DNA of 64,000 nt, from positions 930,001-994,000 of the forward strand of contig NZ_MTSZ01000001.1 in NCBI RefSeq assembly GCF_002118315.1, written 5' to 3'. This DNA comes from Kiloniella majae (GTDB taxonomy: Bacteria > Pseudomonadota > Alphaproteobacteria > Kiloniellales > Kiloniellaceae). Below the pieces are notes generated by a model. That model saw only the letters and a program-made list of their open reading frames with translations, was not told where the DNA came from and made no database searches. This document shows, piece by piece, positions 19,957 through 29,366 of this stretch. Positions within the stretch are counted from its first letter, which is position 1; each line of letters begins with the position of its first letter. Position numbers and translations under genes: made by a program.

Positions 19957-20793
19957 TTAACTCGAGACGTTATCCTTATCCAAGCCAATTGCATTCAAAA
20001 GAGATCGCACTTCCTGACGGGCTGCAACATGGCTCATGCTCATGGTAATACCAGTCCCTTTTTCATCCAGATCAAGCAGGGTTAGCCCCTTTGGAAACAG
20101 TTCTCTAAAAATAACACGTTCACCAAAACCCGATGCTAACCTGAATTGCAAGCGCTTGGCCAAATGCTCGAGCAATACCCCCATATCCCGCTTATTCTTT
20201 GCATCAATATGGGATAGCCTGTTTCTCATCACGACCCAGTCAATTGGCTTTTTTCTTTGGATAGCGCGCTGTTGGCGCTGTTCCCAAACCATTTGGCTAT
20301 AGGTGCTTGGCGTTAATTTCAGCTCATCATTTTCAACTTCAACCTTCGCCAGCATATCCATATCCAGAAAACTGTCATTCAAGGGTGTAACGAGAATATC
20401 AGCATAACTATGCCCAAGACGTGAGAGATAGTTATCACTTCCGGGGGTGTCGAAGACGATAAAATCCCGGTCCCAGAGTTCTGTCATTGCCTTTTCTAGA
20501 TTATCTTTGTCTTCAGCTTCGCTTTTCTCTGTCGTCGATGCCTGAGATCGGTATACACGTCTGTGTTCCGGCATAGGAATAGAGCTGCTTGATCCCTTCG
20601 CAAAACTTGCTCTGTTCTCAAGATATCGAGATAAAGTTCCCTGCCTTGCATCCAGGTCAACCGTTCCGACCCGATAGCCTTCTTTGAGGAGAGAAACAAC
20701 AAGATGCATTGTCGTGGTGGACTTACCTGATCCTCCTTTTTCATTACCTATAACCACAATACGGGGGCGATGTTGCTGGTTCTGCTCAGTCAT
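19957..20793 (-). CDS. mipZ: Cell division inhibitor MipZ (ParA-family ATPase)
   Basis: In Caulobacter, MipZ forms a bipolar gradient from ParB-parS complexes and blocks FtsZ assembly away from midcell. The deviant Walker A motif GNEKGGSGKSTT lies at about 16-27, the switch region has VDLDARQGTLSRYL, and Walker B reads FIVFDTPG. The RPIDWVVMRNRLSHIDAKN-like segment (here KPIDWVV) is typical of MipZ and not of chromosomal ParA. The start at 20793 (ATG, MTEQNQQH) is preferred to a TTG six codons upstream. At 278 residues it has normal length. Confidence 0.9.
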   Translation of the reverse strand: MTEQNQQHRPRIVVIGNEKGGSGKSTTTMHLVVSLLKEGYRVGTVDLDARQGTLSRYLENRASFAKGSSSSIPMPEHRRVYRSQASTTEKSEAEDKDNLEKAMTELWDRDFIVFDTPGSDNYLSRLGHSYADILVTPLNDSFLDMDMLAKVEVENDELKLTPSTYSQMVWEQRQQRAIQRKKPIDWVVMRNRLSHIDAKNKRDMGVLLEHLAKRLQFRLASGFGERVIFRELFPKGLTLLDLDEKGTGITMSMSHVAARQEVRSLLNAIGLDKDNVSS

Positions 20794-21003
20794 AAAATGT
20801 ATCTGCTTCAAAATAATAACGCTAAAAGCCTATATGCACTTTAAGCATTAACAAGGCCATAACGAATAAAACGAATTCAATATATTTCTACACTTTATGT
20901 CCTGTGATTTCCCACAGAAATATTACAATTTTAAACTTTTCTCTTGCTGTTTTCTAACTGAAAGACGAATGCTGTCATTCAAGCAAAGTTATTATTGGAA
21001 TTT

Positions 21004-21900
21004 ATGATGCGAACACCAACCCTCTGGGATTTTGCCCTGCTAACGTCACTGGCAGCCATTTGGGGGTCCGCATTTTTGGCTATTAAGATCACCGTTGAAG
21101 ATATTCCCCCTGCGACCATTGCTGCCGGGCGTTTGCTAATCGCAAGTATTGTCATCTATATTTACATGCGTTCCAGATCTCTTTCCCTGCCAAGAGACAG
21201 GAAATTCTGGCATCAAATCATCCTGATTAGTTTTTTTAGTATGGCTGCCCCCTTTGCAATGATTAGTTGGGCAGAACAATTTATCAGTTCCGGTCTTACA
21301 GCAATTTTGATGGCAACAGGTCCCCTGATAGCGCTCATACTCTCTCATTTTTTCAGTACAGATGACCGTTTTACGCTGTTTAAACTCTTGGGTGTTTTAG
21401 TTGGTTTTTCTGGTGTGATCGTGGTTCTTGGGTTGGATATCTTTTCAAGCATCGGGGACAATTTTTATGCCCAAATTATCACAATGCTTGCTGCCATGTG
21501 CTATGCCTGCTCGGGGATTTTAGTGCGAAGAGTAACGGAGAAATCCAATACAGTTATCACGGCCTCTATTCTGATTTCGGCAACCCTTTTGATCCTTCCC
21601 GTCAGCCTGATTTTTGAAACCCCTTGGGAAGCAATCACCGCAAGCGAAACCAATTCTATTCTGGCTCTTCTATATCTCGGCATAATACCCACGGCTCTCG
21701 CTTTTATTTTGAGATTCTACCTCATCCGAGAAGTTGGGGTTACCTTTGCATCCTATGTTGGATACCTCGTCCCGTTTTTTGGCGTTTTGTGGGGAGCGCT
21801 ATTTCTCAACGAGCGATTACCGCCGGCCACAATGATCGGCCTGCTACTTATTTTAATGGGTATCGCTGTTAGCAGAGGAAAGCTTAAGAAGTCAGCGTAA
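21004..21900 (+). CDS. DMT-family (EamA) transporter
   Basis: Drug/metabolite transporter of about 298 residues with ten predicted membrane helices in two EamA repeats (about 5-140 and 150-290). Typical marks are LAAIWGSAFLAIK in the first helix, an inner WAEQFISSGLTAILMATGPL stretch, and ASYVGYLVPFFGVLWG in the second half. The substrate cannot be read from sequence; relatives export amino acids or other metabolites. An upstream in-frame TTG at 20995 is less likely as start. Confidence 0.9.
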   Translation: MMRTPTLWDFALLTSLAAIWGSAFLAIKITVEDIPPATIAAGRLLIASIVIYIYMRSRSLSLPRDRKFWHQIILISFFSMAAPFAMISWAEQFISSGLTAILMATGPLIALILSHFFSTDDRFTLFKLLGVLVGFSGVIVVLGLDIFSSIGDNFYAQIITMLAAMCYACSGILVRRVTEKSNTVITASILISATLLILPVSLIFETPWEAITASETNSILALLYLGIIPTALAFILRFYLIREVGVTFASYVGYLVPFFGVLWGALFLNERLPPATMIGLLLILMGIAVSRGKLKKSA

Positions 21901-21925
21901 AATTTATAAAAACTTTACCTATAAA

Positions 21926-21957
21926 AGATGCCGGGAGCCAAAAGGCTCCCGGCATCT
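21926..21957. terminator. Bidirectional terminator
   Basis: A perfect 14-bp stem (AGATGCCGGGAGCC and GGCTCCCGGCATCT) with loop AAAA lies between the convergent transporter and chemoreceptor genes. The flanking AT content is modest, with no long T run. Confidence 0.75.
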
Positions 21958-21980
21958 ACAAACAAAATCCTGTCAACCGC

Positions 21981-24263
21981 TTAAGCGCTTTGGATTTCCC
22001 GTAAGAAATTCTGCACTTGAGAGTTCAGACGATCACCTTGTGTTTTCAGCTCATCAACTGCTGTCATGACCTGATCAGAAGCCTGGCCCGACTTTTCAGC
22101 AGCCTGGCTCACACCGGAAATATTTGCAGAGACCTCTTGGGTACCCCGTGCAGCTTCCTGAGTATTACGAGCAATTTCTTGCGTTGCAGCGCCCTGCTCT
22201 TCTACCGCAGCAGAAATCCCCGACGCGATCTCATTAACCTGATTAATGATCTTGCTGATGCCCTCAATATCACTGACAGCTGAACCAGTCTGGCGTTGCA
22301 TCGTCGCAATTTGCTCAGAAATTTCTTCAGTTGCTTTACCTGTCTGATTAGCAAGAGACTTAACTTCAGAAGCAACAACAGCAAAACCTTTACCCGCTTC
22401 GCCAGCACGTGCAGCCTCAATTGTCGCGTTCAACGCAAGCAGGTTTGTCTGTTCAGCAATATCATTAATCAGATGAACAACTTCGCCAATTTTCTGGGCC
22501 GCATCAGATAGTTCTCGAACAGTCTGACTCGTTTTCGTTGCTTCATTAACAGCCCGGTTGGTTACATCAGCAGAATCCATAACCTGTCGACTGATCTCGT
22601 TAATAGATGCTGATAGTTCTTCAGCAGCGGAAGCTACAGTCTGCACATTCGTCGATGCCAAATCGGACGCTGAAGCAACCGCAGCAGACTGTGCTTTGGT
22701 TTCATCAGAAATAGTTGACATCGTCGAAGCCGTTTCACCCATACGACCGGTTGAGCTCTGAAGACCAGAGAGAACCTCTCTTACTTCACCATCGAAACGT
22801 TCCGCCAATTCTTCCAATCGTTTAGCACGGGCTTCTCGCTCCTGACGCTGTACGCGACGTTCGGCTTCGTTACGCTCGTTCTCGATCAGATTTTCTTTAA
22901 AGACAAGAAGTGACCGTGCCATTTCACCAACTTCATCACGATTATCCACGGCAGGAATATCTACGTCTTTATCCCCCTCTGACAGCCGTGTTGTTACGTT
23001 GGTAATCAAACGGATAGGTCCTGTCAGGCTTCGCAAAACAACAATCCCGATACCTACCATCAAAATGAAAATCACAATGGCTGCACCAATAATAAGGCTA
23101 CGAATAGAAGACGCATTGGCATCCGCTTCTTGTGACACCTTTTCAACATCAGCCGAAATTGCCTCAACATCAGCGGAGACTTTAGTAACACGCTCTGAAA
23201 TAGCCATGAGTTCTACTTTACTCAAATTAGCCATTTGACCAATTGGGCCCCTCAGTGTACCGAAAGCCTCAACCAAACGATCTGTTCCTCCATCAAAACT
23301 CAATGTAGTCTTCGCAAAATTTTCAAAATCCGTCAGGTAAACCTGAACCATTTCCTGGATTTTTTTCTTCTCTTTTTTCGAAAGCAAAGCATATTTAACA
23401 TTACGCAGGAATTTTTTGCCCTGCTTGAGGACGGCCTTCATATCGTCCTGTTCATGCGTAATTATAAATGTTTTCTCAACTGTCCTGATCGCCGTCATCT
23501 CACCAGCAAGCTTGACAAGATAAGGTGCCTTCAAGCTATCTTCGATCGCAAAAGCGGAATTGTTAAGCTTCCCTTTCAGACCAGCATTCTTTGTCATCCC
23601 CAAGGTTGACTTGTCCTGAACGACAACACCAAATCCATCTTCATAAGCCCTGAGTTTCTCTTCCAAATCCTTTGCTGCTGCCTTGATATCCTCGTTCGTT
23701 GCAAGTCCTTTCAGCTCTTTTATTTTGACATTAACGATATCCATTTCTCTAAAGAAGAGGTCTTCAAATTTAAGATCACTTTTCAAAAGAAAATCTTTTT
23801 CGTTCAATGCCAGGCGATTGATTACAACTTCAATCTCATCAACGAGCTTTTGTACATGTTGTGATTCTTCCAGCAGACTTTGGTCTTTTGCCAACAACTC
23901 CTGACTTTGAGCCAGTTTCACCTGGTTCTGTGCCAATTGCTCGCGGCTTTGAGACAGAAGAACATCACCAACAAAATAGATTGCACAGATAACCCCCAAC
24001 GCAATGATGCCCAACAACATCAACGCCGATATACGTGTGGTTAAAGAGAAGTTTCCTAGGAACGTTGTCCGAGGAGCTTCCTCCAACTCCGGCTCCAGCT
24101 CAGAATCTTCCGATCTATCCAGATCATCGATCTCGTTTTGAGCTTTCACTTCTTCCACACCCTCTTCAGGATTTTCTTCTGTTTGAGGAGCATCTGGATT
24201 GGCTTCATCAATGAGAGCTTCTTCTTGGCTTTCATCTGTATTTTTGTTTTGTTCTTCTGACAC
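21981..24263 (-). CDS. Methyl-accepting chemotaxis protein with acidic N-terminal extension
   Basis: A 760-residue chemoreceptor. A strongly acidic cytoplasmic tail (residues 1-64, over 25 Asp/Glu) precedes the first membrane helix (about 73-95). The periplasmic part (about 96-390) begins with a coiled-coil-like run of LAQNQ/LAQSQ/LAKDQ units and then forms a helical bundle. The second helix lies near 392-414, followed by HAMP and a long signalling hairpin whose tip reads [20 protein letters not shown]. The extended N terminus before the first helix is unusual for this family. No che genes are nearby, so it must signal to a distant array. Confidence 0.93.
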   Translation of the reverse strand: MSEEQNKNTDESQEEALIDEANPDAPQTEENPEEGVEEVKAQNEIDDLDRSEDSELEPELEEAPRTTFLGNFSLTTRISALMLLGIIALGVICAIYFVGDVLLSQSREQLAQNQVKLAQSQELLAKDQSLLEESQHVQKLVDEIEVVINRLALNEKDFLLKSDLKFEDLFFREMDIVNVKIKELKGLATNEDIKAAAKDLEEKLRAYEDGFGVVVQDKSTLGMTKNAGLKGKLNNSAFAIEDSLKAPYLVKLAGEMTAIRTVEKTFIITHEQDDMKAVLKQGKKFLRNVKYALLSKKEKKKIQEMVQVYLTDFENFAKTTLSFDGGTDRLVEAFGTLRGPIGQMANLSKVELMAISERVTKVSADVEAISADVEKVSQEADANASSIRSLIIGAAIVIFILMVGIGIVVLRSLTGPIRLITNVTTRLSEGDKDVDIPAVDNRDEVGEMARSLLVFKENLIENERNEAERRVQRQEREARAKRLEELAERFDGEVREVLSGLQSSTGRMGETASTMSTISDETKAQSAAVASASDLASTNVQTVASAAEELSASINEISRQVMDSADVTNRAVNEATKTSQTVRELSDAAQKIGEVVHLINDIAEQTNLLALNATIEAARAGEAGKGFAVVASEVKSLANQTGKATEEISEQIATMQRQTGSAVSDIEGISKIINQVNEIASGISAAVEEQGAATQEIARNTQEAARGTQEVSANISGVSQAAEKSGQASDQVMTAVDELKTQGDRLNSQVQNFLREIQSA

Positions 24264-24409
24264 GACTTGACCCGACCTTGTTCACAAGTCTCTTTACGAG
24301 AGAATTATACTATTGCTTTTGTAGCAGTTAAGACGATTATTCGTGGTGAGCGTTAACATAAAGTATACCAAAAGCTAATAATTCCTGAATCTGCGAGATA
24401 AGTTATAAA

Positions 24410-25063
24410 ATGTTAAAAAAAGATCGCGTTATATACATAAATAAGCGTCTGAAAGAGATTTATCCGACATTACCGATTCCACTTGATCACACAGATCCCT
24501 ATACCTTGTTGGTCGCCGTTCTGCTTTCGGCACAGTGTACAGATGAGCGTGTTAATAAAATCACCCCCGCCCTCTTTGCACGCGCGGATAATCCTTTTGA
24601 CATGGCGAAAGTACCTGTTGAAGAAATCAGGGCAATTATTCGCCCCTGTGGCTTATCTCCTCGAAAGTCAAAAGCAATTTCAGAACTCTCCAAAATATTG
24701 ATTGAAAAATACAACGGTGCAGTCCCCCAATCGATGGAAGCACTGGAAGAACTGCCTGGTGTTGGACACAAAACAGCAGGCGTCGTGATGTCACAAGCCT
24801 TTGGTGTTCCCTCTTTTCCTGTAGACACGCACATCCATCGCCTTGCCCAACGTTGGGGACTGACCAATGGTAAAAATGTAGAACAAACCGAAAAAGATCT
24901 AAAACGACTATTTCCCAAAGACCGTTGGAATGATCTTCATTTAGAAATCATCTATTACGGTAGAGAATACTGTTCTGCCCGTGGATGTGATGGCACCAAA
25001 TGCGAAATTTGTACAACATGCTATCCAGATAGAACAAAGCCGATAAAAACAAAAAAACCTTAA
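24410..25063 (+). CDS. nth: Endonuclease III
   Basis: DNA glycosylase/AP lyase for oxidised pyrimidines. The helix-hairpin-helix LPGVGHKTAGVV has the catalytic Lys, and PVDTHIHRLAQRWGL has the catalytic Asp. The C-terminal iron-sulfur cluster loop is unusual: Cys residues fall as C-x4-C-x4-C-x2-C-x2-C in YCSARGCDGTKCEICTTC, not the C-x6-C-x2-C-x5-C of E. coli Nth. Some bacterial Nth groups have such a loop, so a cluster is still likely. At 217 residues the length is normal. Confidence 0.94.
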   Translation: MLKKDRVIYINKRLKEIYPTLPIPLDHTDPYTLLVAVLLSAQCTDERVNKITPALFARADNPFDMAKVPVEEIRAIIRPCGLSPRKSKAISELSKILIEKYNGAVPQSMEALEELPGVGHKTAGVVMSQAFGVPSFPVDTHIHRLAQRWGLTNGKNVEQTEKDLKRLFPKDRWNDLHLEIIYYGREYCSARGCDGTKCEICTTCYPDRTKPIKTKKP

Positions 25064-25225
25064 CGTCAGCAAGATTAAGGCAGCGAAAACCATCTAATGC
25101 AGTTTTAAGATTATCACTTGGCTTATAAGCTTGTGAATGCTTGATTTTCTCAAGAAAATACACAACTCTAAGCTTCAGGCTATCGCTTTAAAGCTCATCA
25201 AAGCATTTTATCCGTTGGGGGGATC

Positions 25226-25786
25226 ATGATTGAATATATTGTTCTTGGCGTTTGTGTAGTTGCCGGACTTTACGCCGTTTCCGTTTATAATGCACTCGTT
25301 GCTGGTCGTAATTCTGTTGAAAATGCTTGGAAGCAGATCGACGTACAGCTGAAACGCCGCCTGGATTTGATCCCCAACCTTATTGAAACCGTAAAGGGTT
25401 TTATGGCCCATGAAAAAGATGTCCTAACCCAAGTGACCGAGGCCAGAACCCGTGCCTACAATGCAGATTCCAAAAGCGAAGCGATCGAAAGCAATAATCT
25501 TCTTTCCAATGCAACGGCAAATTTGCTCGCCGTCATGGAGAACTATCCTGACATCAAGTCACAAGAGAGCGTCAGCGACCTTACGGAAGAGCTAACATCG
25601 ACCGAAAATAAAGTTGCTTTTGCCCGCCAGCACTACAACGATATCACAACGGCCCAGAACAACCGTATCCAACAGTTCCCTTCAAACATTTTTGCTTCCT
25701 TTTTCAAGTTCAAGCTTGAAGATCTTTGGGAGCTAGACGAGACCACGCGCAAAGCGGCTCAGGAGCCCCCCAAAGTATCCTTTTAG
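25226..25786 (+). CDS. lemA: LemA family protein
   Basis: A 186-residue protein with one N-terminal membrane helix (residues about 3-22) and a helical cytoplasmic or periplasmic body. The family signature is clear: YNALVAGRNSVENAWKQIDV, then RRLDLIPNLIETVKGF, and NNRIQQFPSNIFA near the end. LemA proteins are widespread with poorly known function. The M48 protease gene 27 bases downstream is its common neighbour. The start ATG follows TTGGGGGGATC. Confidence 0.95.
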   Translation: MIEYIVLGVCVVAGLYAVSVYNALVAGRNSVENAWKQIDVQLKRRLDLIPNLIETVKGFMAHEKDVLTQVTEARTRAYNADSKSEAIESNNLLSNATANLLAVMENYPDIKSQESVSDLTEELTSTENKVAFARQHYNDITTAQNNRIQQFPSNIFASFFKFKLEDLWELDETTRKAAQEPPKVSF

Positions 25787-25813
25787 GATATCACCTTCTC
25801 TCCAAGGTTTTGA

Positions 25814-26851
25814 TTGATGTCCTCAGATACTCTTGCTCTGATCTCAACTGATTTTAAATCTGCACAGGCACGGAACAAGCGAAATTCGTTTATTCTGTGC
25901 TTGATTATGATTTTTACAGCCACTTTTCTTGGTTATATTTCCGGTTGGGCAGCAGAAATTTTCACGGGCACACACCCCGCGTTAATCGTGGCCCCTTATG
26001 ATGCCAGTGTTATTGAGCTATTGAAATTAACAGCAATAAGCGATTGGGGGATATCTGCCGCCGCCGGAATGATTGTTTTTTCTATACTGGCCTTGATCTG
26101 GACCTACTTTGCCGCCGACCAAACTTTGCTTAGTATGAATGGTGCAATTGAAGCAGATACCAGAGCTTATGAAGATTTGCACAACGTGGTTGAGGAGATG
26201 GCAATTGCCTCTGGCCTGCCCAAACCTGCCGTTTATATAATACAAGACGCTGGAATAAACGCCTTTGCAACCGGGTTACGTCCTGACAAAGCATCAGTAA
26301 CAGTGACCACAGGCCTATATGATGTGATGTCTCGCGATGAGCTTCAAGGCGTCATCGCGCACGAGATGGCACATATCCTGAACCGGGATGTACAATATGC
26401 GGTCCTCGTCGCTGTTGGTGCTGGGTTAATTGCCGTTTTTGCCGAAATTATGCTGAGGATCAGTAGACTGTTCTTTTATTCCGGTGCTTCATCAAGTTCC
26501 AGAAAAGGTAAGAAAGGCAACCAAGGCGCACTGATTCTAATTGTTGGCGTGGTCTGGCTACTTGCTGCTATTCTTGCCCCCCTTGTCGCCTATCTTGTTA
26601 GAATGGCAATCTCGCGAGAACGGGAATACCTCGCCGATGCGACAGCGGCGCAGTTAACGCGAAACCCAAAAGGATTAGCTTCTGCCCTGAGTAAAATTGA
26701 GGGACACGCACATCTAAAAGAAAAGAATGCCGCGACTGAGCACCTTTTTATTATAAACCCCAACAGATCTTTCAGCGAGCTTGCAAGCGACCTTACGTCA
26801 ACACATCCGGCAACATCACTCCGTATTGAACGCTTGATGAACCTTAAGTAA
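25814..26851 (+). CDS. M48 family membrane metalloprotease (HtpX-like)
   Basis: A 345-residue zinc protease of the inner membrane. Membrane helices lie near residues 25-47, 75-97, about 195-215 and 240-262. The zinc site is HEMAH in VIAHEMAHILNRD, and the third ligand Glu is in REREYLADATAA. HtpX-type proteases degrade damaged membrane proteins. It is the second gene of a lemA-M48 pair, an arrangement found in many bacteria. No HtpX-specific regulatory site is apparent. Confidence 0.93.
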   Translation: MMSSDTLALISTDFKSAQARNKRNSFILCLIMIFTATFLGYISGWAAEIFTGTHPALIVAPYDASVIELLKLTAISDWGISAAAGMIVFSILALIWTYFAADQTLLSMNGAIEADTRAYEDLHNVVEEMAIASGLPKPAVYIIQDAGINAFATGLRPDKASVTVTTGLYDVMSRDELQGVIAHEMAHILNRDVQYAVLVAVGAGLIAVFAEIMLRISRLFFYSGASSSSRKGKKGNQGALILIVGVVWLLAAILAPLVAYLVRMAISREREYLADATAAQLTRNPKGLASALSKIEGHAHLKEKNAATEHLFIINPNRSFSELASDLTSTHPATSLRIERLMNLK

Positions 26852-26948
26852 GTCGTCTTGACCATAAGGCTTTACAGCACGACAAGAAGCTCTTATGCGT
26901 CAGAAAAACAAAGTTTTCCAAACTCAACCACTATTTGATGGGATCCCT

Positions 26949-27704
26949 ATGAGCTTTTCAGGAAAAACAGCCATTGTCACAGGTGCCGCCGGTGGTATGG
27001 GGCTAAATATTGCCCTCAATCTCGCGGATAAGGGAGCGCATGTTGTTCTTATAGATATCAAACCTGCCTCTACCAACCTCAAGAAACACATCAACAAAGA
27101 CTTGATTTCCTTTGAACAAGGCGATGTAACTGATTCCGGCTTTATTAAAGGCGTCATCGGGAATGCTTATACAAAAACCGGACGTATAGATTACCTTGTA
27201 AATGCAGCTGGCGTTCTATGGTTTGATAAAGATCGCTCGACAGAAGAAGTCGATTTGGACGCTTGGGATCGCGTCATGGAAATTAACCTGAAATCTATGA
27301 TTATTACTTGTCGTCACGCGCTTCCTTACATGCGAAAAAAAGGATCGGGTGCAATGGTTCACATAGCCTCTGTTCAGGCTATGCGTGGAGATGACAAACC
27401 ACAAGTCGCCTATCAAGCATCAAAAGCCGGTATTATTTCCCTCTCCAAAACAGTTGCATTGGAAGGTGCCAAAGATCGCATCAGGTCAAATTCAATCCTG
27501 CCAGGTCCCACAGTATCACCGATGCAGGAGAGGTGGGTTAAAAACCCTGATATTCAGCGCCTGACCGAAAGCATTATTCCGCTTGGACGTGCAGGAACAA
27601 CCCAGGATATAGCTGATGCAACACTCTTTCTTCTATCGGATAAAGCCAGTTATATCACCGGCACAGAACTGGTTGTGGATGGAGGGTTATTAGCAAGGCC
27701 CTGA
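26949..27704 (+). CDS. SDR family oxidoreductase
   Basis: Classical short-chain dehydrogenase/reductase of about 251 residues. The cofactor motif TGAAGGMG lies close to the N terminus, NAAGV at the fourth strand, the catalytic Ser in VHIASVQ, and the YxxxK pair in AYQASKAG. An Asp follows the second strand (LIDIK), which favours NAD over NADP. The start at 26949 gives the normal family N terminus; an in-frame ATG at 26895 would add 18 unusual residues, and neither has a strong ribosome site. The substrate is unknown. Confidence 0.9.
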   Translation: MSFSGKTAIVTGAAGGMGLNIALNLADKGAHVVLIDIKPASTNLKKHINKDLISFEQGDVTDSGFIKGVIGNAYTKTGRIDYLVNAAGVLWFDKDRSTEEVDLDAWDRVMEINLKSMIITCRHALPYMRKKGSGAMVHIASVQAMRGDDKPQVAYQASKAGIISLSKTVALEGAKDRIRSNSILPGPTVSPMQERWVKNPDIQRLTESIIPLGRAGTTQDIADATLFLLSDKASYITGTELVVDGGLLARP

Positions 27705-27725
27705 ATTTTTATTAGGCTAACAATA

Positions 27726-27756
27726 ATCAAGGGACTGAAACAAACAGCCCCTTGAT
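27726..27756 (+). terminator. Terminator after the SDR gene
   Basis: Imperfect 12-bp stem (ATCAAGGG-A-CTG with CAG-C-CCCTTGAT, one A/C mismatch) and a 7-nt loop. It lies about 20 bases past the SDR stop and is followed by TT only. Confidence 0.5.
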
Positions 27757-27817
27757 TTGCCCATAGGTGCACAACACATGCACACTGCTTCCCGGGATTT
27801 CTCCCGAAACTTATTAT

Positions 27818-28825
27818 TCAGGCATTAACATCCGTTCTATTGTTATCGCCACCAAAGGTTTCAGCAAGAAGCTGCCGAACACCGTCTTTCCCTTCAAATT
27901 CAGGGCCGCGAGGTCCGTTAAAGAGTTGACCGATCGGTACCAGTAAATCCGCTTTCAAACGAGTTAGTGCATCCGCTCCATTTTCTTTTGCCGGAATTTC
28001 TTCCCGGTCACGAATTGTCAGCAGCGGACCGTCTTTAAAGAGAGGTTCGAGCACATTTTCGTTCTCTTTCTCTATGTCCTTCTGCGGCGGAGCAACCAGT
28101 TTACTAATCAACTCACCAAGACCCTGTCCTTGATTATCAAGCAACAGATTTTCTCCGGCTTCGAGAAGGTTACCTCCTTCCAATCCGTTCATAACTTTTC
28201 CAAGCAGAGCATTTGCCCCAGCGGCAGAACCAGACTGCGCCACTACCGTTGTGCGCGTGATTTCTGCTTGCACAGATGCAAAGTTAAACGACAATTCGCC
28301 TGACGTATTATTTACATAAATATCTAGAGACTGGACAGCCAGATAACTTTGTTCTCTGGTGCCTGACGCAACACCATCAGCCCCAGCGTAGGAAATTGCT
28401 GTTCTTGAGCTTGAAGCAACAGACTGTTCAAAAGAGAAACTAAACTCATCAGAATTTTTTGCTGACTCTTTAATTGAATTCACGAGATTCTGTGCAAATT
28501 CCAAAGCAGCTTCTTTTGTATTGCCTAACCGCTCGAACACTTCTGCAAGTGTTCCCACGATAGAATCAAGTGCGGCCCCTAAAGTGCGCTGAACAGTTTC
28601 TGAGGGAGACAAGGCGCCTGATTGTGCACCATCCCCTTGATCACTGTTTCGCAAAAAATTTTGTGGGACATCAATAGGATCATCAATCACAGGGCGAGAT
28701 GACTGCCCGGTAGCGTTTTCAGCATTCTTGCCTTTAGCTCCGTTCTGGTCAGCGAGTTCCTGTCCCCGAAGACCACGAAGGGTTTCAAGACCTTGTTGTA
28801 GTAAGCCTAGTGCGGAAAGAGCCAT
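27818..28825 (-). CDS. Hypothetical protein
   Basis: I do not recognise this 335-residue protein. It has no signal peptide or membrane helix. It begins with a helical segment ALSALGLLQQGLETLRGLRG, followed by a disordered, Asn/Gln/Asp-rich stretch to about residue 75. A helical region follows (about 80-125), then a Ser/Thr-rich beta-like section with repeated alternation (FSFSFEQSVASSSRTAISY, then LDIYVNNTSGELSFNFASV), and an acidic C-terminal half. The initial AAATGGCTC start is preceded by TCAGGAGGAGAAA, a very strong ribosome site. That and the coding-like composition indicate a real gene. It stands alone between AT-rich spacers. Confidence 0.75.
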   Translation of the reverse strand: MALSALGLLQQGLETLRGLRGQELADQNGAKGKNAENATGQSSRPVIDDPIDVPQNFLRNSDQGDGAQSGALSPSETVQRTLGAALDSIVGTLAEVFERLGNTKEAALEFAQNLVNSIKESAKNSDEFSFSFEQSVASSSRTAISYAGADGVASGTREQSYLAVQSLDIYVNNTSGELSFNFASVQAEITRTTVVAQSGSAAGANALLGKVMNGLEGGNLLEAGENLLLDNQGQGLGELISKLVAPPQKDIEKENENVLEPLFKDGPLLTIRDREEIPAKENGADALTRLKADLLVPIGQLFNGPRGPEFEGKDGVRQLLAETFGGDNNRTDVNA

Positions 28826-29366
28826 TTTCTCCTCCTGAGGTCGTCCGAATCTTGAATTTCAAAGTCAAGAATGCGGATAGAGCTACATGCTCCGACAATA
28901 TATTTTCTTAATTTAACATAAATCTTTATCATTAACGATTTATTAATTCTTAAAATTTTCAAAATTTTCCTTTTATAACAATATAATAAAATATGCTCTA
29001 AATAAAAATATCTCTATCCACTATAGAAACTCACGAAACATTTCTGAGCACCACATCACTGTTATTTAGAGAGCTTCCCAGTCCTTTGAATATCCCCTGC
29101 GGTTGCGCCTTTCATGGACGCCGTCCTCACGCTACTCAAAGAAAATCCACATTAAAAAGGCGAACAGAAACTCCTGATAATATAATTTCATAAACGATAA
29201 AAAATTAAATAATTGCGGTTACATGCCAATTTAGCCATGCATTTTTTGCGTAGAGCCATGCATAAAACGCATATCTGGGCTTCCTCTGGCACATCTTGTC
29301 GCAGGCTCAACTTCCCTTTAATAAGGTCTCACAAAATACTCCACAACACCAAGGAGAGCCCCTTCC
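28826..29366. other. AT-rich intergenic region
   Basis: About 540 bases without a credible gene. The first 180 bases are very AT-rich with poly-A and poly-T tracts, which suits a promoter region for the divergent genes on both sides. A short open frame from 29213 runs into the next gene and shows no protein character. Confidence 0.5.

Noticed and set aside
29289-29306. Sigma-54-like TGGCAC element before the aldehyde dehydrogenase
   Set aside because: TGGCAC is present but the TTGC half is not at the required spacing.
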